DNA of 41,002 nucleotides. Source: UBA4246 sp045113695. GTDB lineage: Bacteria > Bacillota > Clostridia > Christensenellales > Aristaeellaceae. How positions within the stretch are numbered: the first letter of the stretch is position 1; every line of letters starts with the position of its first letter. Below, in pieces: positions 23,539-30,832 of this stretch. Location: the NCBI GenBank assembly GCA_045113695.1, contig JBGUJG010000117.1, positions 1 to 41,002 of the forward strand, in the 5' to 3' direction. Made by a program: the position numbers and the translations under genes. The notes below the pieces were generated by a model. That model saw only the letters and a program-made list of their open reading frames with translations. It made no database searches and was not told the origin of the DNA.

Positions 23539-24471
23539 TTATCTACTGACGCTCAGGACCTTCACGGCCTCCGGGCGGATCAGCATACCGTCAAGACGCT
23601 CAATGCCGAGAAAGCCCATCTTGTTTCCCAGCGCGTGCAGTTCATACAGGGGACGAATGGACAAGGGCATACGGTCAATGATGGTGTAGTACGAGAAATC
23701 ACCGAACGCGATGGGCTTGCCAACCGATGGCATGTACTCGGAGAGGTGAATCGGCTTGCCGAGGATCGTATCACTGTTCTGATTCCAGAGGTACTGGCTG
23801 TTCTGGTCCTTCAGCGTTTTCAGCGTCATAGCGGTATGGTCGTTCATCAACCAAGCACCGTTGCCGCGATAACGCTTGTCTACTGAGAAGTACAGGTTGA
23901 CCACATCGTCAAAGGCAATATCGCTGGTGACCGTGACGCCAGTCTCTGCGCCTTCGGTATCGTGCAGGATTCCCTTTGGCATCGAAACGCCGGTCCCGTT
24001 GATGAAGGCGTCCTCCTCCGCCTTTCCGAACCGTTTGGAAAACTGCCTGATGAGATAGCTTTCCAAATCGAAGCCAAGGTCGCTGACAAAATCCATGTCA
24101 ATGGTTGTGATGATGGCCAGCTTATGGGCGAACACATCCTTCCGAGGAAAGACGTTATCCTCTGTGGTCGGCAGGGTGTCATCTTCAGAAATCCATTGAG
24201 GCAGGTTTTCATTATCCGAGAGCCAGATCTTGGAATCATGCGCCGTCTTAGGCATAACGGTCCCTATCCGACGAAACAGGCTCTGTTCCTTCAACGCGCC
24301 GAAAAAGCTGCTGGCGGTCTTGAGCGGAGGCGAGTACGTCCCGGTTTGGCTGTCTCTTCCGCCTTCCAGGTCGGACAAGGATGTGGTCTTGCCGCGCATG
24401 GCATTCCAGAAGGCGTCGTTGTAAGCGGCATTGGTAGTCGCGTACATCCTTTCGTTCATTGTGTGTTCCAT
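23539..24471 (-). CDS. HK97-type major capsid protein, lone copy
   Basis: A 310-residue protein matching the phage_capsid (HK97 fold) family: ALKEQSLFRRIGTVMP entry, WISEDDTLPTTEDNVFPRKDV, then LESYLIRQFSKRFGKAEEDAFINGTG with the characteristic FINGTG, and late GKPIHLSEYMPSV and IAFGDFSYYTIIDR of the A-domain. The N-terminal extension is only about 45 residues, too short for the usual scaffolding delta domain. No portal, terminase, head protease or tail gene lies nearby. GGAGG lies six bases before ATG 24471. It is embedded in the recombinase operon. It could build small capsids for a satellite, parasitise a helper phage, act as a compartment, or be a relic; the frame is intact. Confidence 0.85.
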   Translation of the reverse strand: MEHTMNERMYATTNAAYNDAFWNAMRGKTTSLSDLEGGRDSQTGTYSPPLKTASSFFGALKEQSLFRRIGTVMPKTAHDSKIWLSDNENLPQWISEDDTLPTTEDNVFPRKDVFAHKLAIITTIDMDFVSDLGFDLESYLIRQFSKRFGKAEEDAFINGTGVSMPKGILHDTEGAETGVTVTSDIAFDDVVNLYFSVDKRYRGNGAWLMNDHTAMTLKTLKDQNSQYLWNQNSDTILGKPIHLSEYMPSVGKPIAFGDFSYYTIIDRMPLSIRPLYELHALGNKMGFLGIERLDGMLIRPEAVKVLSVSR

Positions 24472-24482
24472 GGTTTCCCTCC

Positions 24483-24767
24483 TTACAGGCAGTGGCTGCA
24501 AAGGTATACAGCCTGTTTGTTATAGTCGATATAGTGTTCCATACGCTGTCCACAGCGTGGACAGGAGATTTCGGCCCGGATCGCGTCTCCATTACGGAGG
24601 TGGAAAATGTTGGGAATGATCTCCTTGAGATATGGCTTCTTGTCACGCTTGAACTGTTCGTCCGACAGCGCCGGGATCAGCGCGACCTTGTGCCTGCCAG
24701 TATCGTCGATGTCGATGACCGGGTAATACCGGGTGGCATGATCACCGGGTACGTTCTTGTCAATCAT
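24483..24767 (-). CDS. Small zinc-ribbon protein upstream of the capsid gene
   Basis: A 94-residue protein (MIDKNVPGDHATRYY). Its C-terminal third has CPRCGQRM and CSHC, four Cys placed as a zinc ribbon; the first half has alternating charged and beta-prone stretches. It starts within the stop of the upstream gene (ATGA overlap) with GGAGG six bases before, and ends 11 bases before the capsid start. I do not recognise a family. The context implies a role in the same particle or in element regulation. Confidence 0.65.
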   Translation of the reverse strand: MIDKNVPGDHATRYYPVIDIDDTGRHKVALIPALSDEQFKRDKKPYLKEIIPNIFHLRNGDAIRAEISCPRCGQRMEHYIDYNKQAVYLCSHCL

Positions 24768-25039
24768 GCGTGGCCTCCATTCAGGGGCTTTCCGTCCAGA
24801 TCGTAGAAGCGCTCACGGCAGAAGTTGATCGCCTCCTGGTAGGTCTTGAAGACTACACAGGAGAAGCCATACTGGACTCTCCATTTGTACTGGGCCTTAT
24901 TGTTACCCTCAGACAGCGCCACGGGCTTACTGTTCTTGGTCAGGAACAGCCGGATGCATGTGAAGTCACCACGGGAAAACATCGCGGCGTCGGCCTGCGT
25001 GTAGACAGGCTTTTTCTGGTAAATGAATCTGTGGATCAT
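24764..25039 (-). CDS. Small protein, first gene of the mobile-element operon
   Basis: A 91-residue protein from ATG 25039 (MIHRFIYQKKPVYTQ), with GGAGG six bases before it; longer frames upstream lack a site. It contains FTCIRLFLTKN and WRVQYGFSCVVFKTYQEAINFCRE, a beta-rich then helical pattern that could be a small nucleic-acid-binding fold. No recognised family. As the first of eight tightly packed or overlapping minus-strand genes ending at the recombinases, it defines the 5' end of the operon; a small GGGGA/TCCCC hairpin lies in its leader at 25064-25077. Confidence 0.6.
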   Translation of the reverse strand: MIHRFIYQKKPVYTQADAAMFSRGDFTCIRLFLTKNSKPVALSEGNNKAQYKWRVQYGFSCVVFKTYQEAINFCRERFYDLDGKPLNGGHA

Positions 25040-25295
25040 GTTTTTCCTCCAATTTTGATTGTGGGGACAATTCCCCGTTTGAACCGGTCTTTTCATGCGC
25101 GAGAGGGGGCGGCGGTCATGCAAAAAGAGATTTGCGGAGATTTGACCGGCCCCACCCATCACAGGGAGAGCGGACGCGCTGAGTCATGAAACCACCACCT
25201 TTCCCACAACCTGAGGGCAGACCGGGAATAAAACTGCTCTCGGCAAATCCCGGACAGGAACGCCTGAGTAGTCCCTCCAGCCATTTCCCTTCCTT

Positions 25296-25334
25296 CACTT
25301 TCCACTGGAGATATGAAACCGGTTTTGACGAAGG
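25296..25334 (+). repeat. Direct repeat copy A
   Basis: Begins CACTTTCCACTGGA and ends with the 15-base core CGGTTTTGACGAAGG; 31 of 39 positions match copy B at 25562-25600. Confidence 0.7.
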
Positions 25335-25400
25335 AATTTGAAAAAAAACGTTTCAGATCAGAGCCAGAAAAGCCCATAGCGTCAGGGCCCCAGTGATGTA

Positions 25401-25497
25401 GTGAAGGTCGGTGATGGTTATTTCCTAAAGTGTTCTATAGGGCCTGAAAAAACGACCTATAAGAAAAGTTGCGGAATTAACCTCATCCGACCTTCAC
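25401..25497. repeat. Nested inverted repeats in the island centre
   Basis: Outer arms GTGAAGGTCGG and CCGACCTTCAC are perfect over 11 bases. Between them TTCTATAGG and CCTATAAGAA form a near-perfect inner dyad around GCCTGAAAAAACGA. The arrangement suits a protein-binding site or cruciform. Confidence 0.65.
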
Positions 25498-25561
25498 CAT
25501 CGCCAGAGAGCCCTTGTGTCATGCCGCTCTTGTGCTGATCGGCATGAAACGATATGGCACC

Positions 25562-25600
25562 CACTTTCTACTGGAAGCACCAGATCGGTTTTGACGAAGG
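25562..25600 (+). repeat. Direct repeat copy B
   Basis: Second copy of the 39-base repeat, sharing CACTTTC, ACTGGA and the 15-base core with copy A. The two copies lie 266 bases apart, centre to centre, and bracket the nested inverted repeats. Confidence 0.7.
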
Positions 25601-25647
25601 CGTCGGATGATAATGAAAAAACCTCCAGAAAAAAAAACCGGAGACAG

Positions 25648-25676
25648 TAGCAAAATTCATCTTTTCGTGATATAAT
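25648..25676 (+). promoter_or_regulatory. Promoter of the cargo module
   Basis: TATAAT at 25671-25676 is preceded by TGA, giving an extended -10, with a poor -35 (TAGCAA at 25648-25653) at 17 bases. It reads toward the Cro-like regulator and the restriction-modification genes. Confidence 0.65.
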
Positions 25677-25721
25677 TAATGAAGTTGTTGGAGGACCTAT
25701 TTGATCGTAAGGAGGCGCGTG

Positions 25722-25934
25722 ATGGCCGTATCTTATAAAAAGCTATTCCACATGCTGGTTGACCGGGATATGACAGCAGTACAGTTGCAGCAGCAAGCCG
25801 GTTATAGCGCAAACATCACCACACGGCTAAAAAAGAACTCCTATGTATCGTTGGAGTCTATAGAAAAAATATGCGTAACCTTGGACTGCAAGATAGACGA
25901 CATCGTGGAGTTTGTGCCGGATGAGGAGCGGTAG
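25722..25934 (+). CDS. Small XRE/Cro-family transcriptional regulator
   Basis: A 70-residue single-domain helix-turn-helix protein of the YozG/Cro type: LFHMLVDRDMTAVQLQQQAG (helices 1-2), YSANITTRLKKNSYVS (recognition region), SLESIEKICVTLDCKIDDIVEF (closing helices and the typical D-I-V-E end). ATG 25722 has GGAGG six bases before it, in preference to an earlier in-frame codon at 25701. It is first in the cargo module, where restriction-modification systems often keep a controller (C) protein; repression of the shared promoter is a reasonable inference. An operator is not identified, but dyads lie upstream. Confidence 0.85.
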   Translation: MAVSYKKLFHMLVDRDMTAVQLQQQAGYSANITTRLKKNSYVSLESIEKICVTLDCKIDDIVEFVPDEER

Positions 25935-25945
25935 GAGGTAATAAT

Positions 25946-26495
25946 ATGGATTGTGGGGATATTCTGAATCTGATTGCTATTATTGTTGCGCCGGTTGTGG
26001 CTGTCCTGATTGGCCAGTGGCTGCAAAATCGGGCGAACAAACGGAAGGACAAACTGGAAATATTCAAAACATTGATGATCTCGAGAAGCGGATGGAGTCT
26101 GGAAAGTGTTAAGGCTCTCAATATTATCGATATTGTTTTTGCTGACGACAAGACTGTCAGAGAAAAATGGAAAGAATACTATGACAAGCTCTGTGTTGAG
26201 AAACCATCCGAAACTGAACTGAAGAGAATCAAAACGGCACAGGAAGAACTCCTTGAAGCAATGGCGGATTCGTTGGGATATAAAGGCAAGATTACATGGA
26301 AAACGATTCAGAATCCATACATCCCGCAAGGTATGATTGACGCGGAGAAAAAAACAGCAGGAATACCAAGACGGGCAACTTGAATGGATAAAAACCGTTG
26401 GAATGGTTCGCAATATGTTAGAATCGAATCCAAATGCTGCTGCGAAAGCAATTGTACCCGGCAATCCGGAAGGAGATAAGGGAAATGGCCAATAA
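25946..26495 (+). pseudogene. DUF6680-like membrane-anchored protein, interrupted by a frameshift in an A7 run
   Basis: The first frame encodes 145 residues: an N-terminal membrane helix (LNLIAIIVAPVVAVLIGQWL), then a soluble part with WKEYYDKL and LLEAMADSLGYKG typical of DUF6680 as I remember it. It stops at 26383 after EKKTAGIPRRAT. Skipping one A in the seven-A run at 26348-26354 instead gives EKKQQEYQDGQLEWIKTVGM and continues to a TAA at 26493-26495, for about 182 residues, and that stop overlaps the methyltransferase start by 11 bases, as expected for a coupled operon. So this is a recent frameshift, phase-variable tract or sequencing error. No -1 slippery heptamer is in the right phase. 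Confidence 0.7.
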
Positions 26496-28071
26496 GCTGG
26501 AATTGACGTGGTACGGCAAGGACGAGCCGATCGTTGTTGAGCCGAGAATCCTTATTGAAGATACGGCCCGTTCTAACTGTGCCGCTGATCCCGATACAGA
26601 AAATATGCTCATCCACGGCGATAATCTATTGGCTCTGAAAGCCTTGGAAAACAAATATGCTGGCTGTGTCAAATGTATTTATATTGACCCGCCCTATAAT
26701 ACAGGAAGTGCCTTTGAACAGTATGATGATAATTTGGAGCATAGCGAGTGGCTTAATCTGATCCGTCCCCGTTTGGAAATACTATGGCGGCTCCTGACCG
26801 AAGATGGAAGTATTTGGATTAGCATTGATGATGATGAACAAGCCTATATGAAAGTGCTCTGTGATGAGGTATTCGGCAGAAACCATTTTGTCGCAAATAT
26901 CATATGGCAGAAGCGGACATCTCCGGATATGAGGGCAATCATTAGTGCCAGTCATGATTATATTCTCGTATATGCAAAGGATCGTGATATTTTCAAGGAA
27001 ACACGTCATCGTCTCCAGCTAACTGAAGATCAAGCACAGAATTATAAGAACCCAGATAATGACCCACGAGGACCGTGGGCATCTTCCGACTTCACTGCCC
27101 AAGGCTGGAGGCCCAATCAAATGTACTCTATTACTACGCCTTCTGGAGCAGTGCTTTCGCCGCCAGAAGGTCGCTGTTGGAGGCATTTGGAGAGTGTTTA
27201 TCTGGAACTATTGAAAGAGGGCCGCTTGTGGTTTGGCGCTGACGGAAACGGTGTTCCCCGAAAGAAAACCTATTTATCTGAAACTGACGGTGTGGCTCCA
27301 TGGACATGGTGGACCAATAAAGAAGTCGGTCATAATCAGGAAGCCAAAAAGGAAAATAATGTATTATTTGGAAGCGCTAATGCCTTCGCGACTCCTAAAC
27401 CAGAGCGTCTGATAGAGCGAATCATTTATATCGCCTCTGATCCCGGCGATATTGTTCTGGATTCCTTCCTCGGTTCTGGCACCACAGCAGCCGTTGCCCA
27501 CAAAATGGGCAGACGGTATATTGGCATCGAAATGGGCGATCATGCCTACACGCATTGCAAAGTCCGCCTGGATAAAGTAATCTCCGGCGAGGACAAGGGC
27601 GGCATCACAAAATCTGCTGGATGGACCAGCGGCGGCGGTTATCGCTTTTATGAACTTGCCCCCTCCCTGATCAATGAAGACCCATTTGGTGAGCCGATCA
27701 TCAATCCGGATTATGACGCAGATATGCTGGCCGCTGCCATGGCGCTGCATGAAGGCTTCAACTATCAGCCGGATGGGAACCTGTTCTGGAAGCAATCCGT
27801 AGGGAATGAGAACAGCTATCTGTTTGTCACAACACGGCATCTGAGCAGCCCGTTCCTCGATTCCATACGGGACACAATGGAAGATGGCGAGTATCTGATC
27901 ATAGCCTGCCGCTCCTTCGATGCCGGTCTGGATAAGGCGTACAGCAACATAACGATCAAAAAGATTCCGCAGATGCTGTTGGATCGCTGTGAATTCGGCA
28001 AGACAGATTATAACTTGAATATCGTCCATCCGCCTGTGTATGATGATGAGGAGGTGGGCTTTGATGAGTGA
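26485..28071 (+). CDS. Adenine-specific DNA methyltransferase, Type III Mod-like
   Basis: A 528-residue beta-class amino-methyltransferase. Motif IV DPPY is at 68-71 (IYIDPPYNTGSAFE) and motif I comes later at 328-332 (DIVLDSFLGSGTTAAVA), the order seen in Type III Mod subunits; target recognition is presumably in the middle (about 150-290) and in the divergent C-terminal 150 residues. It would methylate adenine in a short asymmetric site. The ATG at 26485 is chosen because the family N-terminus starts there and AGGAG lies upstream; an earlier frame start at 26434 lies within the preceding gene. The stop overlaps the helicase-nuclease start by 8 bases. Confidence 0.92.
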   Translation: MANKLELTWYGKDEPIVVEPRILIEDTARSNCAADPDTENMLIHGDNLLALKALENKYAGCVKCIYIDPPYNTGSAFEQYDDNLEHSEWLNLIRPRLEILWRLLTEDGSIWISIDDDEQAYMKVLCDEVFGRNHFVANIIWQKRTSPDMRAIISASHDYILVYAKDRDIFKETRHRLQLTEDQAQNYKNPDNDPRGPWASSDFTAQGWRPNQMYSITTPSGAVLSPPEGRCWRHLESVYLELLKEGRLWFGADGNGVPRKKTYLSETDGVAPWTWWTNKEVGHNQEAKKENNVLFGSANAFATPKPERLIERIIYIASDPGDIVLDSFLGSGTTAAVAHKMGRRYIGIEMGDHAYTHCKVRLDKVISGEDKGGITKSAGWTSGGGYRFYELAPSLINEDPFGEPIINPDYDADMLAAAMALHEGFNYQPDGNLFWKQSVGNENSYLFVTTRHLSSPFLDSIRDTMEDGEYLIIACRSFDAGLDKAYSNITIKKIPQMLLDRCEFGKTDYNLNIVHPPVYDDEEVGFDE

Positions 28072-30715
28072 CCGCTTTCCCCAATATACGACGGATTATA
28101 TCAGCGGCGTCATGTCCCTTCGCAAACCGCAGACAGCTTCTCTAAAAATACTGGAGGATATCCTGAATAGCGTTACGCTGCGTAAAGGCATGAATTTGCG
28201 TGGCGCTCTTGGCGCGGTTCACGCCATGTATCCAATCTGCACTGATTTCGAGCGGGATTTCATGTCGCTGACGTTCGCGCTGGCCACCGGCGTGGGCAAA
28301 ACGCGATTGATGGGGGCTTTCATTGCCTATCTGTATACCCAGTATAGCATCAGGAACTTTTTCGTTGTGGCTCCGAACACCACCATCTACGATAAACTGA
28401 AACGGGACCTTTCCGATTTTAACAGCCCTAAGTATGTGTTCCGTGGCCTCGGTTGTTTCAGCAAGGCTCCACAGATCATTACAGATGACGATTACCGGTC
28501 CAAACAGCTATCCTCCTTCGAGTCCGACATCCGCATCTTCGTTTATAACATCGACAAATTCAATAAAGAGGACGCCAATATGAAAAAGGTCAACGAGATT
28601 ATTGGCGACTCTTTCTACCAGTATTTGTCCTCGCTGCCGGATCTTGTACTCATCATGGATGAATCGCATCATTATCGGGCAGAACGCGGCGCTGCGGCCC
28701 TGAACGAACTGCACCCGCTGCTGGGTTTGGAGCTTACGGCCACACCGCTGGTCACAAAGGGCAATAAACAGGTGCCTTTCAAAAATGTGGTATACGAGTA
28801 TCCGCTCTCTAAAGCAATCGAGGATGGTTATACCCGCACACCATTTGCCGTGACTCGTTCCGATATTGATTTCTACAATTTCGGAGATGAGCAACTGGAT
28901 AAAATGATGCTGACTGATGGCATAGCCTGCCATGAGCGCACAAAGCTCAAGCTGAAAGTGTATGCAACCAATCACGGTAAACATGTGGTAAAGCCTTTTA
29001 TGCTGGTTGTGTGCAAGGATACTGATCATGCCGCGTGGGTGGAGAGCTATATCCGGTCCGACGAATTCCGGGATGGCGCGTATCGGGATAAAACAATCAT
29101 TGTTCATTCAAAACAGAAAGGTTCTGAAACCGAGGCCAACACCCGTCTGCTTCTTGACGTGGAGAACCCGGAGAATCCAGTGGAGATCGTTATTCATGTC
29201 AATATGCTCAAAGAAGGCTGGGACGTCAACAATCTGTATACCATCGTCCCGCTTCGTACTGCGGCATCTAAAATCCTGCGGGAACAAATGGTGGGCCGTG
29301 GACTGCGTTTGCCCTATGGAGAGCGGACCGGTGACCGAGACGTGGATGCCGTCATGCTTACAGCTCACGATAAGTTTCAGGATATCCTCGATGAGGCTCA
29401 GCGAGGCGATTCCATCTTCAAAGCCGGGAATGTCATCAAGGCTGAAGATATTACTCATGAGGAGATTATCTATACACAGCTTGCTATGCCGCAACAACCG
29501 AGCATGGTTCGGGATGAGGCATATGCCTATACCAGTATCCCGCGCACGGAGCAGACGGACGCTGTGATTGATAAGGCTGAGGAGATGATTCAGCGCGAGG
29601 TGTCCCGGACGATTCAGACTGCGCCGGAGCATACCGTCACACCACAGGCTGCTAAGAAAATCGCGGAGGCGGTGGCCGCGCAAATCTCCGAGGATAAGGA
29701 TTTGGGCGTTGTCTTCCGGGAGAATGAGATGCCACTGGCCGCATGGCTGTTATACAAGACAGAACAGACCCATGTGGTCGCAAAAGCTAAATTCATTCCC
29801 ATCCCCCGCATCAAGATCACGGATGCCGGTGTAGAGGAGTATGTCTTTCTGGATTTCGACCTCGATCTCTCTGTCTTTACCCACGTTCCCATCCGCAATG
29901 AGCTGCTCATTCAGAATCTGGAGGATATGAACGACCGGCAGCGCATAAAGGGCGATTCGATCGATTTCGAGGGATATAATCCGAAAAAAGTCATTCTGGA
30001 AGAACTGCGGAAAAAACCTGAAATCGATTATGAGAAATGCTCGGCTTTGTTGTTTAAACTGATTACACAGCTATGTGACCATTATTCTGCCCAGCATGGC
30101 GAGAATGGCATGCGCAATATCGTGATGATGTACAAACGCGATATCGGGAATAAACTGTATGCGCAAATGCTCCAGCATTTCTATTGTAAGAACGGTTTCC
30201 TACAGGAGGAAGTTATCGGAACTCGAAGCTACAATCTGCAGCAATCATATAACTACAAGGAAAAGGTTGGTTTATATGAGCCTTTTACAGAGGATATCCG
30301 GTCCGTTCTTTTTACCGGTATCGCGAAAGGCGTATTCAGTACAGCCAAATTCGACAGCAAAGATGGCGAATTGACGCTGGCCCGTGTTCTGGAAACCGAT
30401 CCCGATGTTGTGAATTGGCTCCGGCCACATCCGCAGGAATTCAACATCACCTATAACCATGGGCACTCTTATGAGCCGGATTTCGTGGTGGAAACGGAGC
30501 ACGTTATTTATCTTGTGGAGGTTAAGGGTGAGGATAAACTGAATGATCCGGATGTTATAGCGAAAAAAGAGCGAGGCATCCAATATTGCGCTATAGCATC
30601 ACAGTGGGGAAAGGCAAACGGATATAAAGAATGGCGGTATCTGTTTATACCAGCAGGCCAAATCCGGTCCAATTCATCTTTTGCACAGCTCGCAGTAAGA
30701 TTTAGGGGACTATAA
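28064..30715 (+). CDS. Type III-like restriction subunit: DEAD-box helicase plus nuclease
   Basis: An 883-residue superfamily 2 translocase/nuclease. Walker A is ATGVGKT at 74-80; the Walker B/DEAH box is MDESHH near 198-203, followed by LELTATP (motif III); motif VI is REQMVGRGLRLP. The C-terminus has a PD-(D/E)xK nuclease core, YEPDFVV then YLVEVKGEDK. With Mod this should make a complex that cleaves unmethylated foreign DNA after ATP-dependent communication. ATG 28064 overlaps the mod stop (ATGAGTGA). Low GC relative to chromosomal neighbours marks it as transferred. All catalytic motifs look intact. Confidence 0.93.
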   Translation: MSDRFPQYTTDYISGVMSLRKPQTASLKILEDILNSVTLRKGMNLRGALGAVHAMYPICTDFERDFMSLTFALATGVGKTRLMGAFIAYLYTQYSIRNFFVVAPNTTIYDKLKRDLSDFNSPKYVFRGLGCFSKAPQIITDDDYRSKQLSSFESDIRIFVYNIDKFNKEDANMKKVNEIIGDSFYQYLSSLPDLVLIMDESHHYRAERGAAALNELHPLLGLELTATPLVTKGNKQVPFKNVVYEYPLSKAIEDGYTRTPFAVTRSDIDFYNFGDEQLDKMMLTDGIACHERTKLKLKVYATNHGKHVVKPFMLVVCKDTDHAAWVESYIRSDEFRDGAYRDKTIIVHSKQKGSETEANTRLLLDVENPENPVEIVIHVNMLKEGWDVNNLYTIVPLRTAASKILREQMVGRGLRLPYGERTGDRDVDAVMLTAHDKFQDILDEAQRGDSIFKAGNVIKAEDITHEEIIYTQLAMPQQPSMVRDEAYAYTSIPRTEQTDAVIDKAEEMIQREVSRTIQTAPEHTVTPQAAKKIAEAVAAQISEDKDLGVVFRENEMPLAAWLLYKTEQTHVVAKAKFIPIPRIKITDAGVEEYVFLDFDLDLSVFTHVPIRNELLIQNLEDMNDRQRIKGDSIDFEGYNPKKVILEELRKKPEIDYEKCSALLFKLITQLCDHYSAQHGENGMRNIVMMYKRDIGNKLYAQMLQHFYCKNGFLQEEVIGTRSYNLQQSYNYKEKVGLYEPFTEDIRSVLFTGIAKGVFSTAKFDSKDGELTLARVLETDPDVVNWLRPHPQEFNITYNHGHSYEPDFVVETEHVIYLVEVKGEDKLNDPDVIAKKERGIQYCAIASQWGKANGYKEWRYLFIPAGQIRSNSSFAQLAVRFRGL

Positions 30716-30832
30716 ATAATAAGAGGACATAGAAAAGAGCCCTCCAGTATTCCTACACACAGTATTATTACACAGAAGTCGCATTCACCTCATTCTATCT
30801 GAGAGATTTGAAGAATTATACGGAGGAGACGT

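Larger units (their letters stand above)
25040..25721. other. Non-coding, repeat-rich divergence region between the two halves of the island
   Basis: About 680 bases without a convincing gene, between the leftward recombinase/capsid operon and the rightward cargo module. It contains a 39-base imperfect direct repeat (25296-25334 and 25562-25600), an 11-base inverted repeat GTGAAGGTCGG/CCGACCTTCAC (25401-25411 and 25487-25497) that encloses a smaller TATAGG/CCTATA dyad, and TCATGCCG/CGGCATGA (about 25519-25546). GC content drops across it. Plausible roles are recombinase attachment site, transfer or replication origin, or operator region for both directions. Confidence 0.6.

Noticed and set aside
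19818..25039. A complete prophage
   Set aside because: Apart from the capsid and recombinases there is no terminase, portal, tail, lysis or replication gene.
26348..26354. Programmed -1 ribosomal frameshift in the DUF6680-like gene
   Set aside because: The A run is not in the phase of a slippery heptamer, and the continuing frame needs +1, so a mutation, variable tract or read error is more likely.
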